From assembly GCA_964470845.1 (NCBI GenBank), contig CAYYEL010000009.1:1-39269 (forward strand): a stretch of 39,269 nucleotides of DNA. The letters run 5' to 3'. Source of the DNA: HGM04593 sp964470845. GTDB taxonomy: Bacteria > Bacteroidota > Bacteroidia > Bacteroidales > Bacteroidaceae. Below the pieces are notes generated by a model. That model was not told where the DNA came from, searched no databases, and saw only the letters and a program-made list of their open reading frames with translations. Positions 1 through 8,958 of this stretch are shown in pieces. Each line of letters opens with the position of its first letter. The stretch's first letter is position 1. A program made the translations under genes and the position numbers.

Positions 1-2
1 CT

Positions 3-206
3 TATGGATATAAATGGAAAAAGGAGTTGATGGAAAAAGATAAAATTATTCTTCCTATTACTTCTTCTGGCTCCATCGACTATCAATTTATGGAAACATA
101 TATTCGTGCCATCGAGAAATTGACAATTCAGAGAGTTAAGGATTGGAGAGATAAAGAGATTGCAACAACTAAGAATATTATTGTGGATGATACCAAGCTG
201 AGATAG
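3..206 (+). CDS. C-terminal fragment, possible restriction-modification protein
   Basis: An open frame enters from the left edge and stops at a TAG at 204-206, leaving 67 residues. The visible part reads LPITSSGSIDYQFMETYI followed by a lysine/arginine-rich helix ending in TTKNIIVDDTKLR. A short hydrophobic strand, a Ser/Gly turn, then D-Y-x-F-M-E-x-Y-I resembles the tails of restriction-modification methylase or specificity proteins that I have seen in Bacteroidales. This is recall of a pattern, not a domain match. The AT-rich composition matches the next gene and not the rest of the window. The function is tentative; the open frame itself is clear. Confidence 0.45.
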   Translation, partial: YGYKWKKELMEKDKIILPITSSGSIDYQFMETYIRAIEKLTIQRVKDWRDKEIATTKNIIVDDTKLR

Positions 207-251
207 AGTAAAAAATACGGACTGAGTACAAAGATTATTTAAAGTAGCATT

Positions 252-1700
252 ATGGAAAACTTAGATAAACTCATATTGGAACTATGTAAACTTCCCAATG
301 AATCAGGGTGGGTAGAATTCAAACACAATAATTGTGACCCTAAAATGATTGGAGAGGATATAAGTGCATTGGCTAACAGTGCTGTTATAGCCGACCGAAG
401 TCATGCTTATATGATTTGGGGTATTGATGATGCAACCCATGAGGTGGTAGGAACAAAGGTTCGTCTTAAACAAGAAAAGAAGGGTAACCAAGAACTTGAA
501 AATTGGCTACGTTATCTGTTATCGAAAAATGCCGATTTTGAGTTTCAATCTGTTGATATTGAGGGAAAGCATATTGAAATTCTCATTGTCTCAAAATCCA
601 TTGGTGTACCGGTAACTTTTGAGAAGATAGAATATATTCGTGTCGGTAGTTATACAAAGAAGTTGATGGAATTTCCGTCATTGCAGGCACAATTATGGGA
701 CAGACTTCGTCATGAACAATTTGAGGATACATACGCTATGATTGATTTGCAATTTGAGGATGTTATTCGCCACTTGAATTGTGAAGCATACTTTGAATCA
801 TTAAATATGCCTGTCCCCACAAGTCCGGAAAGGTACGCTCATTATCTTCAAGAAGAAGGGATTGCAGTGAAACAAGACAATGGATTGTTTGCAATTACGA
901 ATCTTGGTGCTATACTATTTGCCAAAAGATTATCAGACTTTCCACGTGTTGGAAGAAAAGCCATTAGGGTTGTTCAGTATGAAGGGAATAATAGATTAAC
1001 AATACTAAAAGAGGATACTGCCAACGAGGGGTATGCCATCAGTTTTGGGAATGCTGTAAAATTGGTTAACAATTTGTTACCTTCAAAAGAAGATATAAAT
1101 TCTGTGCTGAGAAAGACTGTAAGCACTTTTCCACTTCCTGCAATTAGAGAGGCAATTGCCAATTCTCTGATTCATCAAGATTTTTTCCTTACAGGTACAG
1201 GACCTGTTATTGAAATATTTGAGAACCGTGTGGAAGTTACAAATCCAGGTACACCATTGGTGGATATCATGAGAATTGTTGATAATCCTCCTAAATCTCG
1301 CAACGAAAAGTTAGCGTCAATCATGCGAAGATTGAATATGTGCGAAGAATTAGGACGTGGTTGGGATAGAATGGTTATCAGTTGTGAGGTACAAAAACTT
1401 CCTGCACCACGCATACAGATCTACCAAGAATCAACAAAAGTATCCTTATTCTCTCATTTGGAATTTGCAAATATTCCAATGGCGGATAAGATTTGGTCAA
1501 CCTATCTCCATACATGTATTAAATTTACGGAAGGGGATGCTTTAACTAATAGTTCGCTAAGAGAAAGATTTGGTGTACCAGAGACTTCGGCAGGTAGTAT
1601 ATCTCGTTTGATAAAAGAAGTGTTAGGAAAGAAACTAATTAGACCATTAGACCCAAGCACTGCTCCCAGATATATGAGATATATTCCTATATGGGCATAG
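252..1700 (+). CDS. AlbA_2 (Schlafen-like) / HATPase_c_4 putative transcriptional regulator
   Basis: A 482-residue protein. Residues about 13-130 form an AlbA_2 (divergent AAA_4) domain: it opens with ESGWVEFKHN, the E-x-K pattern typical of the family, and continues with DISALANSAV and YMIWGIDD. Residues about 293-345 carry the HATPase_c_4 hallmark FPLPAIREAIANSLIHQDFF, and the tail (about 415-482) looks like a winged helix. Family members are annotated as putative transcriptional regulators or ATP-binding proteins and often lie in mobile or defence regions. The gene starts 46 bases after the probable restriction-modification fragment. It is AT-rich with relaxed codon use, unlike genes right of the assembly gap, which suggests horizontal acquisition. 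Domains are clear; the biological role is not. Confidence 0.85.
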   Translation: MENLDKLILELCKLPNESGWVEFKHNNCDPKMIGEDISALANSAVIADRSHAYMIWGIDDATHEVVGTKVRLKQEKKGNQELENWLRYLLSKNADFEFQSVDIEGKHIEILIVSKSIGVPVTFEKIEYIRVGSYTKKLMEFPSLQAQLWDRLRHEQFEDTYAMIDLQFEDVIRHLNCEAYFESLNMPVPTSPERYAHYLQEEGIAVKQDNGLFAITNLGAILFAKRLSDFPRVGRKAIRVVQYEGNNRLTILKEDTANEGYAISFGNAVKLVNNLLPSKEDINSVLRKTVSTFPLPAIREAIANSLIHQDFFLTGTGPVIEIFENRVEVTNPGTPLVDIMRIVDNPPKSRNEKLASIMRRLNMCEELGRGWDRMVISCEVQKLPAPRIQIYQESTKVSLFSHLEFANIPMADKIWSTYLHTCIKFTEGDALTNSSLRERFGVPETSAGSISRLIKEVLGKKLIRPLDPSTAPRYMRYIPIWA

Positions 1701-1796
1701 TTAACTTGCCTGCAACTTGCTATACACTTCATAAAAATAAGTAACACGCTGTTTATTAAGGCTATGCAATCACAAATTAACTTGCTTGCAATTTGC
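1701..1796. repeat. Imperfect 20-bp direct repeat with TTGCnnGCAA palindrome
   Basis: The 20 bases at 1701-1720 and at 1777-1796 match at 18 positions. Each contains the palindrome TTGC-NN-GCAA. They flank 56 AT-rich bases just after the AlbA_2 gene stop. The role is unknown; a recombination footprint or a protein-binding site is possible. Confidence 0.5.
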
Positions 1797-1834
1797 GGGA
1801 ACAATTGATATAGACAATAAATAGTTGAGGTTTC

Positions 1835-1887
1835 ATACAAAGTAGCCAAACTTTTTACTCTATCAAGGAATTTGGCTACTTTTGTAT
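1835..1887. repeat. Inverted repeat next to the assembly gap
   Basis: The 16-base arm at 1835-1850 is the reverse complement of 1871-1887 apart from one extra T, with a 20-base loop. The right arm includes TACTTTTG, a match to the Bacteroidota -7 consensus TAnnTTTG. It could be a terminator for the AlbA_2 gene or the end of a mobile element that broke the assembly. The remaining 1701-2154 interval holds no convincing gene. Confidence 0.5.
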
Positions 1888-1912
1888 CAGAGTTGTTTGA
1901 CAAAGCATAACG

Positions 1913-1922
1913 NNNNNNNNNN
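1913..1922. other. Scaffold gap (10 Ns)
   Basis: Ten consecutive Ns. Ten is a conventional filler length, so the true distance and even the adjacency of the two sides are unknown. Composition and codon use change across the join. Confidence 0.97.
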
Positions 1923-2075
1923 ACCAACAACTTTCTATCATAGCATTCTCTATTTGTGTATCAATCAGATACGGGATAATTGATTATCCACAGCAAAGAT
2001 ACAACATTTTTTAGTATAAAATTGCGTGAGTTGTAAAAATGTAGGCTGTACTCTTTAATATTTTGCCATACAAAT

Positions 2076-2106
2076 TTTATAGCTTCATAAAATAAGTTTA
2101 ATTTTG
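2076..2106 (+). promoter_or_regulatory. Candidate promoter of the rex-porUV operon
   Basis: TAATTTTG at 2099-2106 fits the Bacteroidota -7 element TAnnTTTG. A weak -33 element (TTT at 2076-2078) lies 20 bases upstream. This would give a 5' leader of about 40 bases before the rex ATG at 2155. I saw no obvious Rex operator. Confidence 0.4.
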
Positions 2107-2154
2107 CTACGTTATTATATAGCACGCGATACGCGTTTTTTAAACAAAAATAGT

Positions 2155-2811
2155 ATGGAGGCGCAATATAAGATAGATAAAGTACCCGAGCCCACGCTGC
2201 GACGTCTGCCGTGGTATCTCTCTGTTTGTCGTTTGCTGAAGACGCGTGGCGAGACTTATGTCTCATCGACACGTTTGTCGAAGGAGACGAATATTGTAGC
2301 CTCGCAGATAGCAAAAGACCTTTCGTGTGTGAATATCGTGGGCCGTACACGTGTGGGATACGAGATTGACAATCTGCTCGAAGTGCTTGAGAGTTTTCTT
2401 GGGTTCAACACTTTGCACAAGGCTTTTCTCTTTGGTGCCGGCCGATTGGGCGGTGCTCTGCTCAAGGATTCGGGACTGCGACAGTTTGGTCTTGAGGTTG
2501 TTGCTGCGTTCGATAATAACCCTCGTGTCGTGGGACATAATATCTCGGGTATTCCGGTGTATCATATAAGCGAGATTGGTGCAAAAATGCGTCGGCACAA
2601 TGTGAAGATAGGTATTCTGACAGTGCCCATCGAGAGTGCGCAGGAGGTTGCCGACAGAATGGTGGTGTGGGGCATAAAGGCTATATGGAATTTTACCCCT
2701 TTGCGCATACGTGTCCCCGAGGATATTGTGGTACAGAATACTTCGCTCTATGCCCATTTGTCGTTGATGTTCAATCGTCTCGACAGCCTTGAACAGGGGC
2801 AGGAAATATAA
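2155..2811 (+). CDS. rex: Redox-sensing transcriptional repressor Rex
   Basis: A 218-residue protein, the normal size for Rex. Residues 1-80 form a winged-helix DNA-binding domain that opens with the typical P-x-x-T-L-R-R-L-P-W-Y sequence. Residues about 88-200 form a Rossmann fold with the dinucleotide-binding loop FGAGRLGGALL. Rex family members release DNA when NADH binds, de-repressing fermentation and respiration genes when the NADH/NAD+ ratio rises. I start at the ATG at 2155 because the family N-terminus begins there; an upstream in-frame ATG at 2104 would add 17 unrelated residues encoded by promoter-like sequence. It is the first gene of a tight run, followed 25 bases later by an FAA hydrolase. 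Confidence 0.93.
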   Translation: MEAQYKIDKVPEPTLRRLPWYLSVCRLLKTRGETYVSSTRLSKETNIVASQIAKDLSCVNIVGRTRVGYEIDNLLEVLESFLGFNTLHKAFLFGAGRLGGALLKDSGLRQFGLEVVAAFDNNPRVVGHNISGIPVYHISEIGAKMRRHNVKIGILTVPIESAQEVADRMVVWGIKAIWNFTPLRIRVPEDIVVQNTSLYAHLSLMFNRLDSLEQGQEI

Positions 2812-2836
2812 ACAATTATACACGCAATTACAACTT

Positions 2837-3451
2837 ATGAAGATAATAGCAGTTGGCAAGAATTATGCCGCACACGCAATAGAATTTGATGGAACGGGTG
2901 AAAAACCCGTCGAGCCGATAATATTTTTTAAACCCGACTCGGCTATATTGAAGAACGGAAAGCACTTTTATCTGCCCGACTGGATGGGACGCATCGACTA
3001 CGAGGCCGAGATTGTGGTGCGTATCAATCAGCTGGGGCGCAGTATCCCCGAGCGCTTCGCTCGACGCTACTACGATGCAATAACCGTAGGCATTGACTTT
3101 ACCGCACGTGATATTCAGCGCAAGGCAATTGCCGAGGGGCATCCGTGGGCGCTATCTAAGGGCTTCGACTGCTCGGCAGTGCTTGGCGAGTTTCATCCGG
3201 TTGAGAATTATGATATTAAGAATGTAGATTTTACGCTCACTATAAACGACGCAGTGGTGCAGAGCGCAAATACCTCGCAGATGCTCTTCTCGGTAGATGA
3301 GATTATTGCCTACGTGAGCCGCTTCTGTACGTTAAAGACGGGCGACCTTATATTTACAGGCACTCCTGCCGGCGTTGCCCCCGTAAAGGTGGGCGACTAT
3401 CTGAAAGGTTATATAGGACAGGATAAAGTGCTCGATTTTCGTGTACGCTGA
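2837..3451 (+). CDS. Fumarylacetoacetate hydrolase-family protein (acylpyruvase-like)
   Basis: A 204-residue single-domain FAH protein, about the length of FAHD1/YcgM-type acylpyruvases and oxaloacetate decarboxylases. Family signatures: GKNYAAHAIE near the N-terminus, KP at the substrate loop, the metal-binding acidic motif DYEAEIVV near residue 55, GIDFTARDIQ, and SKGFDCSAVLGEF. The fold binds Mg2+ or Mn2+ and cleaves or decarboxylates 2-oxo acids; the exact substrate cannot be read from sequence. I start at the ATG at 2837, where the family N-terminus MKIIAVGKNY begins, and not at 2789, which would overlap rex. Its TGA overlaps the porU ATG by one base, indicating translational coupling. 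Confidence 0.87.
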   Translation: MKIIAVGKNYAAHAIEFDGTGEKPVEPIIFFKPDSAILKNGKHFYLPDWMGRIDYEAEIVVRINQLGRSIPERFARRYYDAITVGIDFTARDIQRKAIAEGHPWALSKGFDCSAVLGEFHPVENYDIKNVDFTLTINDAVVQSANTSQMLFSVDEIIAYVSRFCTLKTGDLIFTGTPAGVAPVKVGDYLKGYIGQDKVLDFRVR

Positions 3452-6400
3452 TGAAGAATATTAGAAAAATAATTACACTTATATTGTTGCTCGTTTCCCC
3501 GGGGGTAATGGCACAGTTTATCGACGTCGATTGGAGTACAATGACACGCGACACTCTGTTGCCCCGTTACTCGACAATGATTGAGCTCGGCGACGACTAC
3601 ATAATGTACGACTATAAAGCTGCAATTGAGTACCCCGAGTTTGTACCTATGAGCAGCGATGAGGTTAAACATTTTCGCTTGGAGACACTGCCCGAGGGGC
3701 TTCCTGCCTATCCTTGCGTGAATGCCTCGGTGGGCGTCTCGGCCAAACGCGGGCAGCTCGATATTAGTTTCGTTCCCATAGTGTTTGCCGACGGACGTTT
3801 TATGCGCATAAACTCCTTTAAATTGGTCGTTAATCGTACGTTGAATGTTCCTGCGGCTTTGTCGCGACTGAATAGTCGCGCCGCCTTGCAGCAACGTTAT
3901 ACAAACAGCTCGGTGCTTGACACAGGACGCTGGGTGCGAATATCGGTAAAAGAGAGCGGTGTACACAAAATAACCACAGCCGAACTTAAACGTATGGGAT
4001 TTAATAATCCCGAGCGGGTGCGTCTCTTCGGCTATGGCGGCCGCATACTGCCCGAAAAGAATCTGCACAGCCTGCCCGACGACCTGAAAGAGATTCCTCT
4101 GTGGCGCGAGAAGGATTATGTACTCTTCTTTGCCAACGGAACAGTGCGCTGGGAGTATTCCTCGGGACGCTTTATCCACAGCCAAAATGTATATTCTAAG
4201 GAGGCTTGTTATTTACTTAACGAGGGCAGCGACGAGCCTGCGCAATTTCCCAAGCAGCAACTCTCGGCGACAGTGAGCAATGTTTATGATACTTACCCCG
4301 ATTATGCACTGTACGAGAAAGAGGAAAAGACACTTTGTACCTACGGCCGTAAACTCGTTGAGCAGTACGACTATTCGTCGGGGCGCACGGTGAGTTACCG
4401 TTTCCCGCTCGATGGGGTAGTCGAGGGGCAACGTGCCAATATCGACCTTTCGTTTGGCAGCAACGCAACATCGGATAGTCGGGTGTCGGTCGATGTTAAC
4501 GGTGCGCATATAGGCTCGCTGGGTATTGCTTTGGCAGGAAGCACCGACCACGGACGCATTGCCAACGTCTCGCTGGTGGCGCAGTCGGGATTTACCGAAA
4601 ATACAACTATAAAACTAACGCACACGGTGCAGGATGCAAGCCTCTCGGGGTACCTCGATTATCTGCGTCTGAATTTTACACGTAAGTTGGCCTTGCGAGG
4701 CTCTGATATAGAGTTTCGTGGCAACCGTTCATCGGGTAACGCAACATTCAAAATTGCAAATGCCACAGCCGATACGCACGTGTGGAGGGTTACCGAGCAA
4801 TGGGCCACAGCTGAACTCGAAGCTCAATTGGTCGATGGCACGCTCACAGTGGTTGCTCCGGCGTCGTATAACGAGCAACTTGTGGCAGTGAATGTAAAGG
4901 GGAGTTTTCCATCGGTAACAAAGGTCGAAGATGTCCCCAATCAGAATCTGCACGCTATCGAAGATGTTGATATGATAATCATCGTTCCATCCAATGGGGC
5001 GTTTCTTGCAGCGGCCGATCGTTTGGCCGAGGCGCACCGTAAGCATGATAATCTAAAGGTTACGGTGGTTACTGCTGCACAGGTATATAATGAATTCTCT
5101 TCGGGTACGCCCGACGCAACAGCCTACCGTCGATTGATGAAGATGTTGTACGACCGTGCCGCAGATGCTGCGACAGCACCCAAATACCTGCTTCTCTTTG
5201 GCGACGGTCTCACCGACAACAGGCTTATAACCTATCCGCGAATGAGTGCCGATAATTTCCTGCTCACCTATCAGTCGGAAAATTCGGTAAGCGCCGTGCG
5301 CTCGTATGTGCTTGAGGACTATTTTGCTCTGCTCGACGATGGCGAGGGTGGTAATTTTGTGCGCGATAAGGTGGATATTTCAGTGGGGCGTATCCCCGTA
5401 CAGACGTCGGCCGACGCTTCGGCAGTGGTTGATAAACTAATAGCATATATTGAGAATCGCAATCCCGGTGCTTGGCAGAATAAAGTGTTGCTTATGGGCG
5501 ACGATGGCGACGTAACTATACCCAACCAGCATATGAAAGACGCCGAGGCAATAGCCGAGCGTATAGCCGAGGCAAATCCCGCATTTATGATTAACCGCAT
5601 CTATTGGGACGATTATCCGATGGAGGTACTCTCGACGGGAAACAGTTATCCGATGGCTACACAAGCAATATACGACCGCCTCGACGAAGGGGCGCTTATT
5701 GCCAACTATTCGGGACACGGCAGCGCTAATTTGTTGTCGCACGAGCAGACGTGGAAAGCATCTGATATGTCGGCATTAAACTCGCCTCGCGTGCCCTTTT
5801 GGGTAACAGCCTCGTGCGACATTGGCCCGTTTGATATGGGCGACGGCTCGCTGGCCGAGAGAGCAATGCTCAATCCCAACGGTGCGGCAATAGGACTTTT
5901 TACAACAACGCGTACAGTGCTTCAGGTTTATAATGCTATTATCAACCAAAAATTTATGCAGCTGCTGCTGACGGCCGACGCCGATGGTAATTATCCATCG
6001 GTGGGCGATGCAATGCGTATGGCAAAATGCGCTGTAATATCCGAGGCAACCGACCTATCCGAGAATAAATTGCAGTATGTGCTCATAGGCGACCCTGCCC
6101 TCAGATTGCACATTCCACGTTGCAAGGTGGTGGTCGATAAATTCAATGGTGGCGACGTTTCGCTTGCAGGACAGGTTCAGGCCGGCGGCACTGTTGTTGT
6201 CGAGGGTTATGTGGCACACCCCGACGGCTCGCCGATAACCGATTTTCGCGGAGTGGTGCAACCCACGCTGTTCGACTGTGTCGAGACAGTTTCGACACGC
6301 GACAATACAGGACTGGGAAAATTTGAGTATGTAGCCTATCCTAATCGACTTTTTGTAGGGAGCGACTCGGTGGTTGACGGACGTTTCAAGCTGACTATCC

Positions 6401-7206
6401 CTGTGCCTATGGATATAAGCTACCGAGGCGAAAAAGGAATGCTCAATCTGTTTGCTGTTGATACGTTGGGAAGATTGGCTCAGGGTTATTATGATAATTT
6501 TACAGTGGGAGGCACTGCGCCTTCGACAAACAATGATGCAAAAGGCCCACAGATAAAAATGTATCTCAACACTCCCGAGTTTATCGACGGCGACGAGGTT
6601 AACGCAACGCCTTGTCTCTTTGTCGAACTCTTCGATGAAAATGGAATAAATACCGTCGGCACGGGTATCGGACACGATATTATGGCTATTGTCGATAATG
6701 ATAAATTCCATACATATAATCTGAACAGTGCGTTTGTGCCTGTTGTGGGCGATTATCGCAGTGGAACAATAGAGTATCCGCTCTCGCAACTATCCGAGGG
6801 CGAGCACACGTTGCTGCTGCGTGCGTGGGACCTTTTCAATAATTCGTCAACCGACACGCTCACTTTTGTTGTAGTGCCCAATCTGGCTCCCGATTTTATA
6901 GACATAAGAGTAACACCCAATCCTGTGCAATATGGACAGAAAACAGCCTTTGTGCTTACACATAATCGTCCGCACAGCGAGCTCGACATAACAATAGAGG
7001 TGTTTAATTTACAAGGACAGATGCTGTGGCAGCATAGCCAATGCCTTGCGAGCACAAGCACTGAGTGTGTGATTGATTGGGATGTTACCGCAACCGGCGG
7101 ACAACCGATGCCAACAGGGGTATATGTTTATCGTGCACGCCTCTCGTCGGACGGTAGCAGTGAACAGACAAAAACAGAAAAAATAATAATCCTGAACAAT
7201 AAATAA
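3451..7206 (+). CDS. porU: Type IX secretion system sortase PorU (C25 family)
   Basis: A 1251-residue exported protein with an N-terminal signal peptide (cleavage near VMAQ). PorU removes the C-terminal signal of type IX cargo at the cell surface and transfers the cargo to anionic lipopolysaccharide. The N-terminal half carries the typical GYGGRILPE and DYVLFFANG segments. The gingipain-like C25 core has the catalytic His756 in NYSGHGSANLLSHEQTW and Cys789 in VTASCDIGPF. The last ~80 residues form a type A C-terminal sorting domain ending in MPTGVYVYRARL and KTEKIIIL, as expected because PorU is itself exported by the system. Length fits the family. It overlaps the FAH gene by one base and lies 47 bases before porV, its functional partner. 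Confidence 0.93.
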   Translation: MKNIRKIITLILLLVSPGVMAQFIDVDWSTMTRDTLLPRYSTMIELGDDYIMYDYKAAIEYPEFVPMSSDEVKHFRLETLPEGLPAYPCVNASVGVSAKRGQLDISFVPIVFADGRFMRINSFKLVVNRTLNVPAALSRLNSRAALQQRYTNSSVLDTGRWVRISVKESGVHKITTAELKRMGFNNPERVRLFGYGGRILPEKNLHSLPDDLKEIPLWREKDYVLFFANGTVRWEYSSGRFIHSQNVYSKEACYLLNEGSDEPAQFPKQQLSATVSNVYDTYPDYALYEKEEKTLCTYGRKLVEQYDYSSGRTVSYRFPLDGVVEGQRANIDLSFGSNATSDSRVSVDVNGAHIGSLGIALAGSTDHGRIANVSLVAQSGFTENTTIKLTHTVQDASLSGYLDYLRLNFTRKLALRGSDIEFRGNRSSGNATFKIANATADTHVWRVTEQWATAELEAQLVDGTLTVVAPASYNEQLVAVNVKGSFPSVTKVEDVPNQNLHAIEDVDMIIIVPSNGAFLAAADRLAEAHRKHDNLKVTVVTAAQVYNEFSSGTPDATAYRRLMKMLYDRAADAATAPKYLLLFGDGLTDNRLITYPRMSADNFLLTYQSENSVSAVRSYVLEDYFALLDDGEGGNFVRDKVDISVGRIPVQTSADASAVVDKLIAYIENRNPGAWQNKVLLMGDDGDVTIPNQHMKDAEAIAERIAEANPAFMINRIYWDDYPMEVLSTGNSYPMATQAIYDRLDEGALIANYSGHGSANLLSHEQTWKASDMSALNSPRVPFWVTASCDIGPFDMGDGSLAERAMLNPNGAAIGLFTTTRTVLQVYNAIINQKFMQLLLTADADGNYPSVGDAMRMAKCAVISEATDLSENKLQYVLIGDPALRLHIPRCKVVVDKFNGGDVSLAGQVQAGGTVVVEGYVAHPDGSPITDFRGVVQPTLFDCVETVSTRDNTGLGKFEYVAYPNRLFVGSDSVVDGRFKLTIPVPMDISYRGEKGMLNLFAVDTLGRLAQGYYDNFTVGGTAPSTNNDAKGPQIKMYLNTPEFIDGDEVNATPCLFVELFDENGINTVGTGIGHDIMAIVDNDKFHTYNLNSAFVPVVGDYRSGTIEYPLSQLSEGEHTLLLRAWDLFNNSSTDTLTFVVVPNLAPDFIDIRVTPNPVQYGQKTAFVLTHNRPHSELDITIEVFNLQGQMLWQHSQCLASTSTECVIDWDVTATGGQPMPTGVYVYRARLSSDGSSEQTKTEKIIILNNK

Positions 7207-7253
7207 TAGAAAAGTAAGTTTAAATAAGTAGCCGTTTCCTTAGGCTCGGAAAA

Positions 7254-8456
7254 ATGATAAAAACGACAAAAAGTATGATGAAAAATAGAATACTGCCTAC
7301 GCTTTTAGGTATTATGCTTGCTCTGCCTCTGTTGGCTCAAAAAGAGCAATTTAACCCCGTAAATACAGGAGTAACCTCGCTATCCATTGCGCCCGATGCG
7401 CGTGCCGGAGCGCTTGGCGATGTAGGCGTTGCCACCGAGGCCGATGTAAACTCGCAATATTGGAATCCGGCAAAATATCCGTTCAATATTGCGCGTGCAG
7501 GATTGTCAATGTCTTATACGCCGTGGCTGCGTCAGTTGGTAAGCGATATTGACCTTGCTTATCTGACGGGCTTTTATCGTATAGGCGACTATTCGGCAGT
7601 GAGTGGTTCGCTGACTTATTTTTCGCTTGGCGAGGTGCTTGCCGAGGAATATACCATAAAACCTTATGAGTTTGCTATCGACGTTGCTTATTCGCGTATG
7701 CTCTCCGAGACTTTTTCGGCAGCGGTTGCATTGCGTTTCATATATAGCGACCTGCAATACGACTATGCCGAGGATATGGAACCCGGCTCGGCCTTTGCTG
7801 CCGACCTTGCCCTGTACTATAATAACTATATAATGCTGGGTAACCGCGAGTGTATGTTGGGTCTTGGACTTAATGCTTCGAATATCGGTAGTAAAATATC
7901 GTATGACGGAGGAAATACTAATGAATTTATTCCTACCAATCTGCGTATAGGTGCTTCGATTCTTGTGCCCATCGACGAGTATAATACAATCTCGTTCAGT
8001 GCCGATATTAACAAATTGATGGTGCCCACACGTCCCACTTACGCTCAGTTTCTTGAGGAGGAAGGTTACGAGCCCGATGATAATTCAAAATATTCCGAGT
8101 ATCAAGGATGGTTGGAATCGACCGGATATAATGATATTTCGTCAATCTCGGGTATTTTTAAGTCGTTCGGTGATGCACCCGGCGGATTCAGCGAGGAGCT
8201 TAAAGAGATATATGGAGGTATAGGCGTTGAATATTGTTATAACCAGCAATTTGCGCTGCGTGGAGGCTACCACTACGAGAATGAGTATAAGGGTAATAGA
8301 AAATATTTTACATTGGGCGCCGGATTCAAAATGAGCGTGTTCTCGCTCGATGCGGCCTATCTTATCTCGACTGCGCAGAGCAACCCGCTCGACCAGACGC
8401 TGCGTTTCTCGCTGTCGTTTGATATGGACGGCCTCAGAGATCTTTTCGGACGCTAA
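7254..8456 (+). CDS. porV: Type IX secretion outer-membrane protein PorV (LptO)
   Basis: A 400-residue outer-membrane barrel of the FadL-like PorV family. PorV shuttles folded cargo from the translocon to PorU for cleavage and lipid attachment. Evidence: a signal peptide ending near LPLLAQ, the conserved start NTGVTSLSIAPDARAGALGDVG, then SQYWNPAKY, repeated amphipathic beta strands, and a C-terminal aromatic strand typical of outer-membrane barrels (LRFSLSFDMDG). The first ATG is at 7254; ATGs at 7272 and 7275 would give a shorter and equally good signal peptide. It directly follows porU, which supports the assignment. Confidence 0.92.
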   Translation: MIKTTKSMMKNRILPTLLGIMLALPLLAQKEQFNPVNTGVTSLSIAPDARAGALGDVGVATEADVNSQYWNPAKYPFNIARAGLSMSYTPWLRQLVSDIDLAYLTGFYRIGDYSAVSGSLTYFSLGEVLAEEYTIKPYEFAIDVAYSRMLSETFSAAVALRFIYSDLQYDYAEDMEPGSAFAADLALYYNNYIMLGNRECMLGLGLNASNIGSKISYDGGNTNEFIPTNLRIGASILVPIDEYNTISFSADINKLMVPTRPTYAQFLEEEGYEPDDNSKYSEYQGWLESTGYNDISSISGIFKSFGDAPGGFSEELKEIYGGIGVEYCYNQQFALRGGYHYENEYKGNRKYFTLGAGFKMSVFSLDAAYLISTAQSNPLDQTLRFSLSFDMDGLRDLFGR

Positions 8457-8474
8457 AATTGAAATAATATATAT

Positions 8475-8948
8475 ATGATACGTGTAGGCTTTGGAATGGA
8501 CGTTCATCGTTTGGTCGAAGGACGTGATTTGTGGATAGGCGGAGTGAAAATCCCATACGAGCGTGGGCTCGACGGGCACTCCGATGCAGATGTGCTCATT
8601 CACGCGATATGTGATGCTTTATTGGGTGCAGCCAATTTGCGTGATATTGGTTACCAGTTTCCCGATACGTCGGGCGAGTTTAAGAATATAGATAGTAAAA
8701 TCCTTTTACGTCGCACCAATGAACTTTTAAAAGATAAAGGCTATCGCATAGGGAATATTGATGCAACGGTGGCTGCACAGGCGCCAAAATTAAATCCTCA
8801 TATTCCTACAATGCAACAGGTTATGGCCGAGGTTCTGCAAATAGATCCCGATATTCTGTCGATAAAAGCCACAACTACCGAAAAATTGGGATTCGAGGGG
8901 CGCAAGGAGGGTATCACAGCCTATGCTGTTGTGCTTATTGAAAAGTAA
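8475..8948 (+). CDS. ispF: 2-C-methyl-D-erythritol 2,4-cyclodiphosphate synthase
   Basis: A 157-residue protein of standard length. It cyclises CDP-methylerythritol 2-phosphate to MEcPP, releasing CMP, in the MEP isoprenoid pathway. The metal ligands Asp9 and His11 (GMDVHRL) and His43 (HSDADVLIHA) are present, as are the GHSDADV loop and the C-terminal ATTTEKLGFEGRKEGI signature. It starts 18 bases after porV. Isoprenoid precursors ultimately feed the undecaprenyl pathway encoded by uppS 6 kb downstream. Confidence 0.97.
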   Translation: MIRVGFGMDVHRLVEGRDLWIGGVKIPYERGLDGHSDADVLIHAICDALLGAANLRDIGYQFPDTSGEFKNIDSKILLRRTNELLKDKGYRIGNIDATVAAQAPKLNPHIPTMQQVMAEVLQIDPDILSIKATTTEKLGFEGRKEGITAYAVVLIEK

Positions 8949-8958
8949 TTTTGGTAAA

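Noticed and set aside
1974..1992. Replication origin near the DnaA-box match
   Set aside because: Only one box is seen, with no cluster, no dnaA gene and a scaffold gap beside it.
2104..2154. N-terminal extension of Rex from an upstream ATG
   Set aside because: The extra 17 codons overlap the -7 promoter element and do not match the Rex family start.
3409..4185. A 258-codon minus-strand frame inside porU
   Set aside because: Entirely antisense to a well-supported gene, with cysteine/histidine-rich composition typical of a shadow frame.
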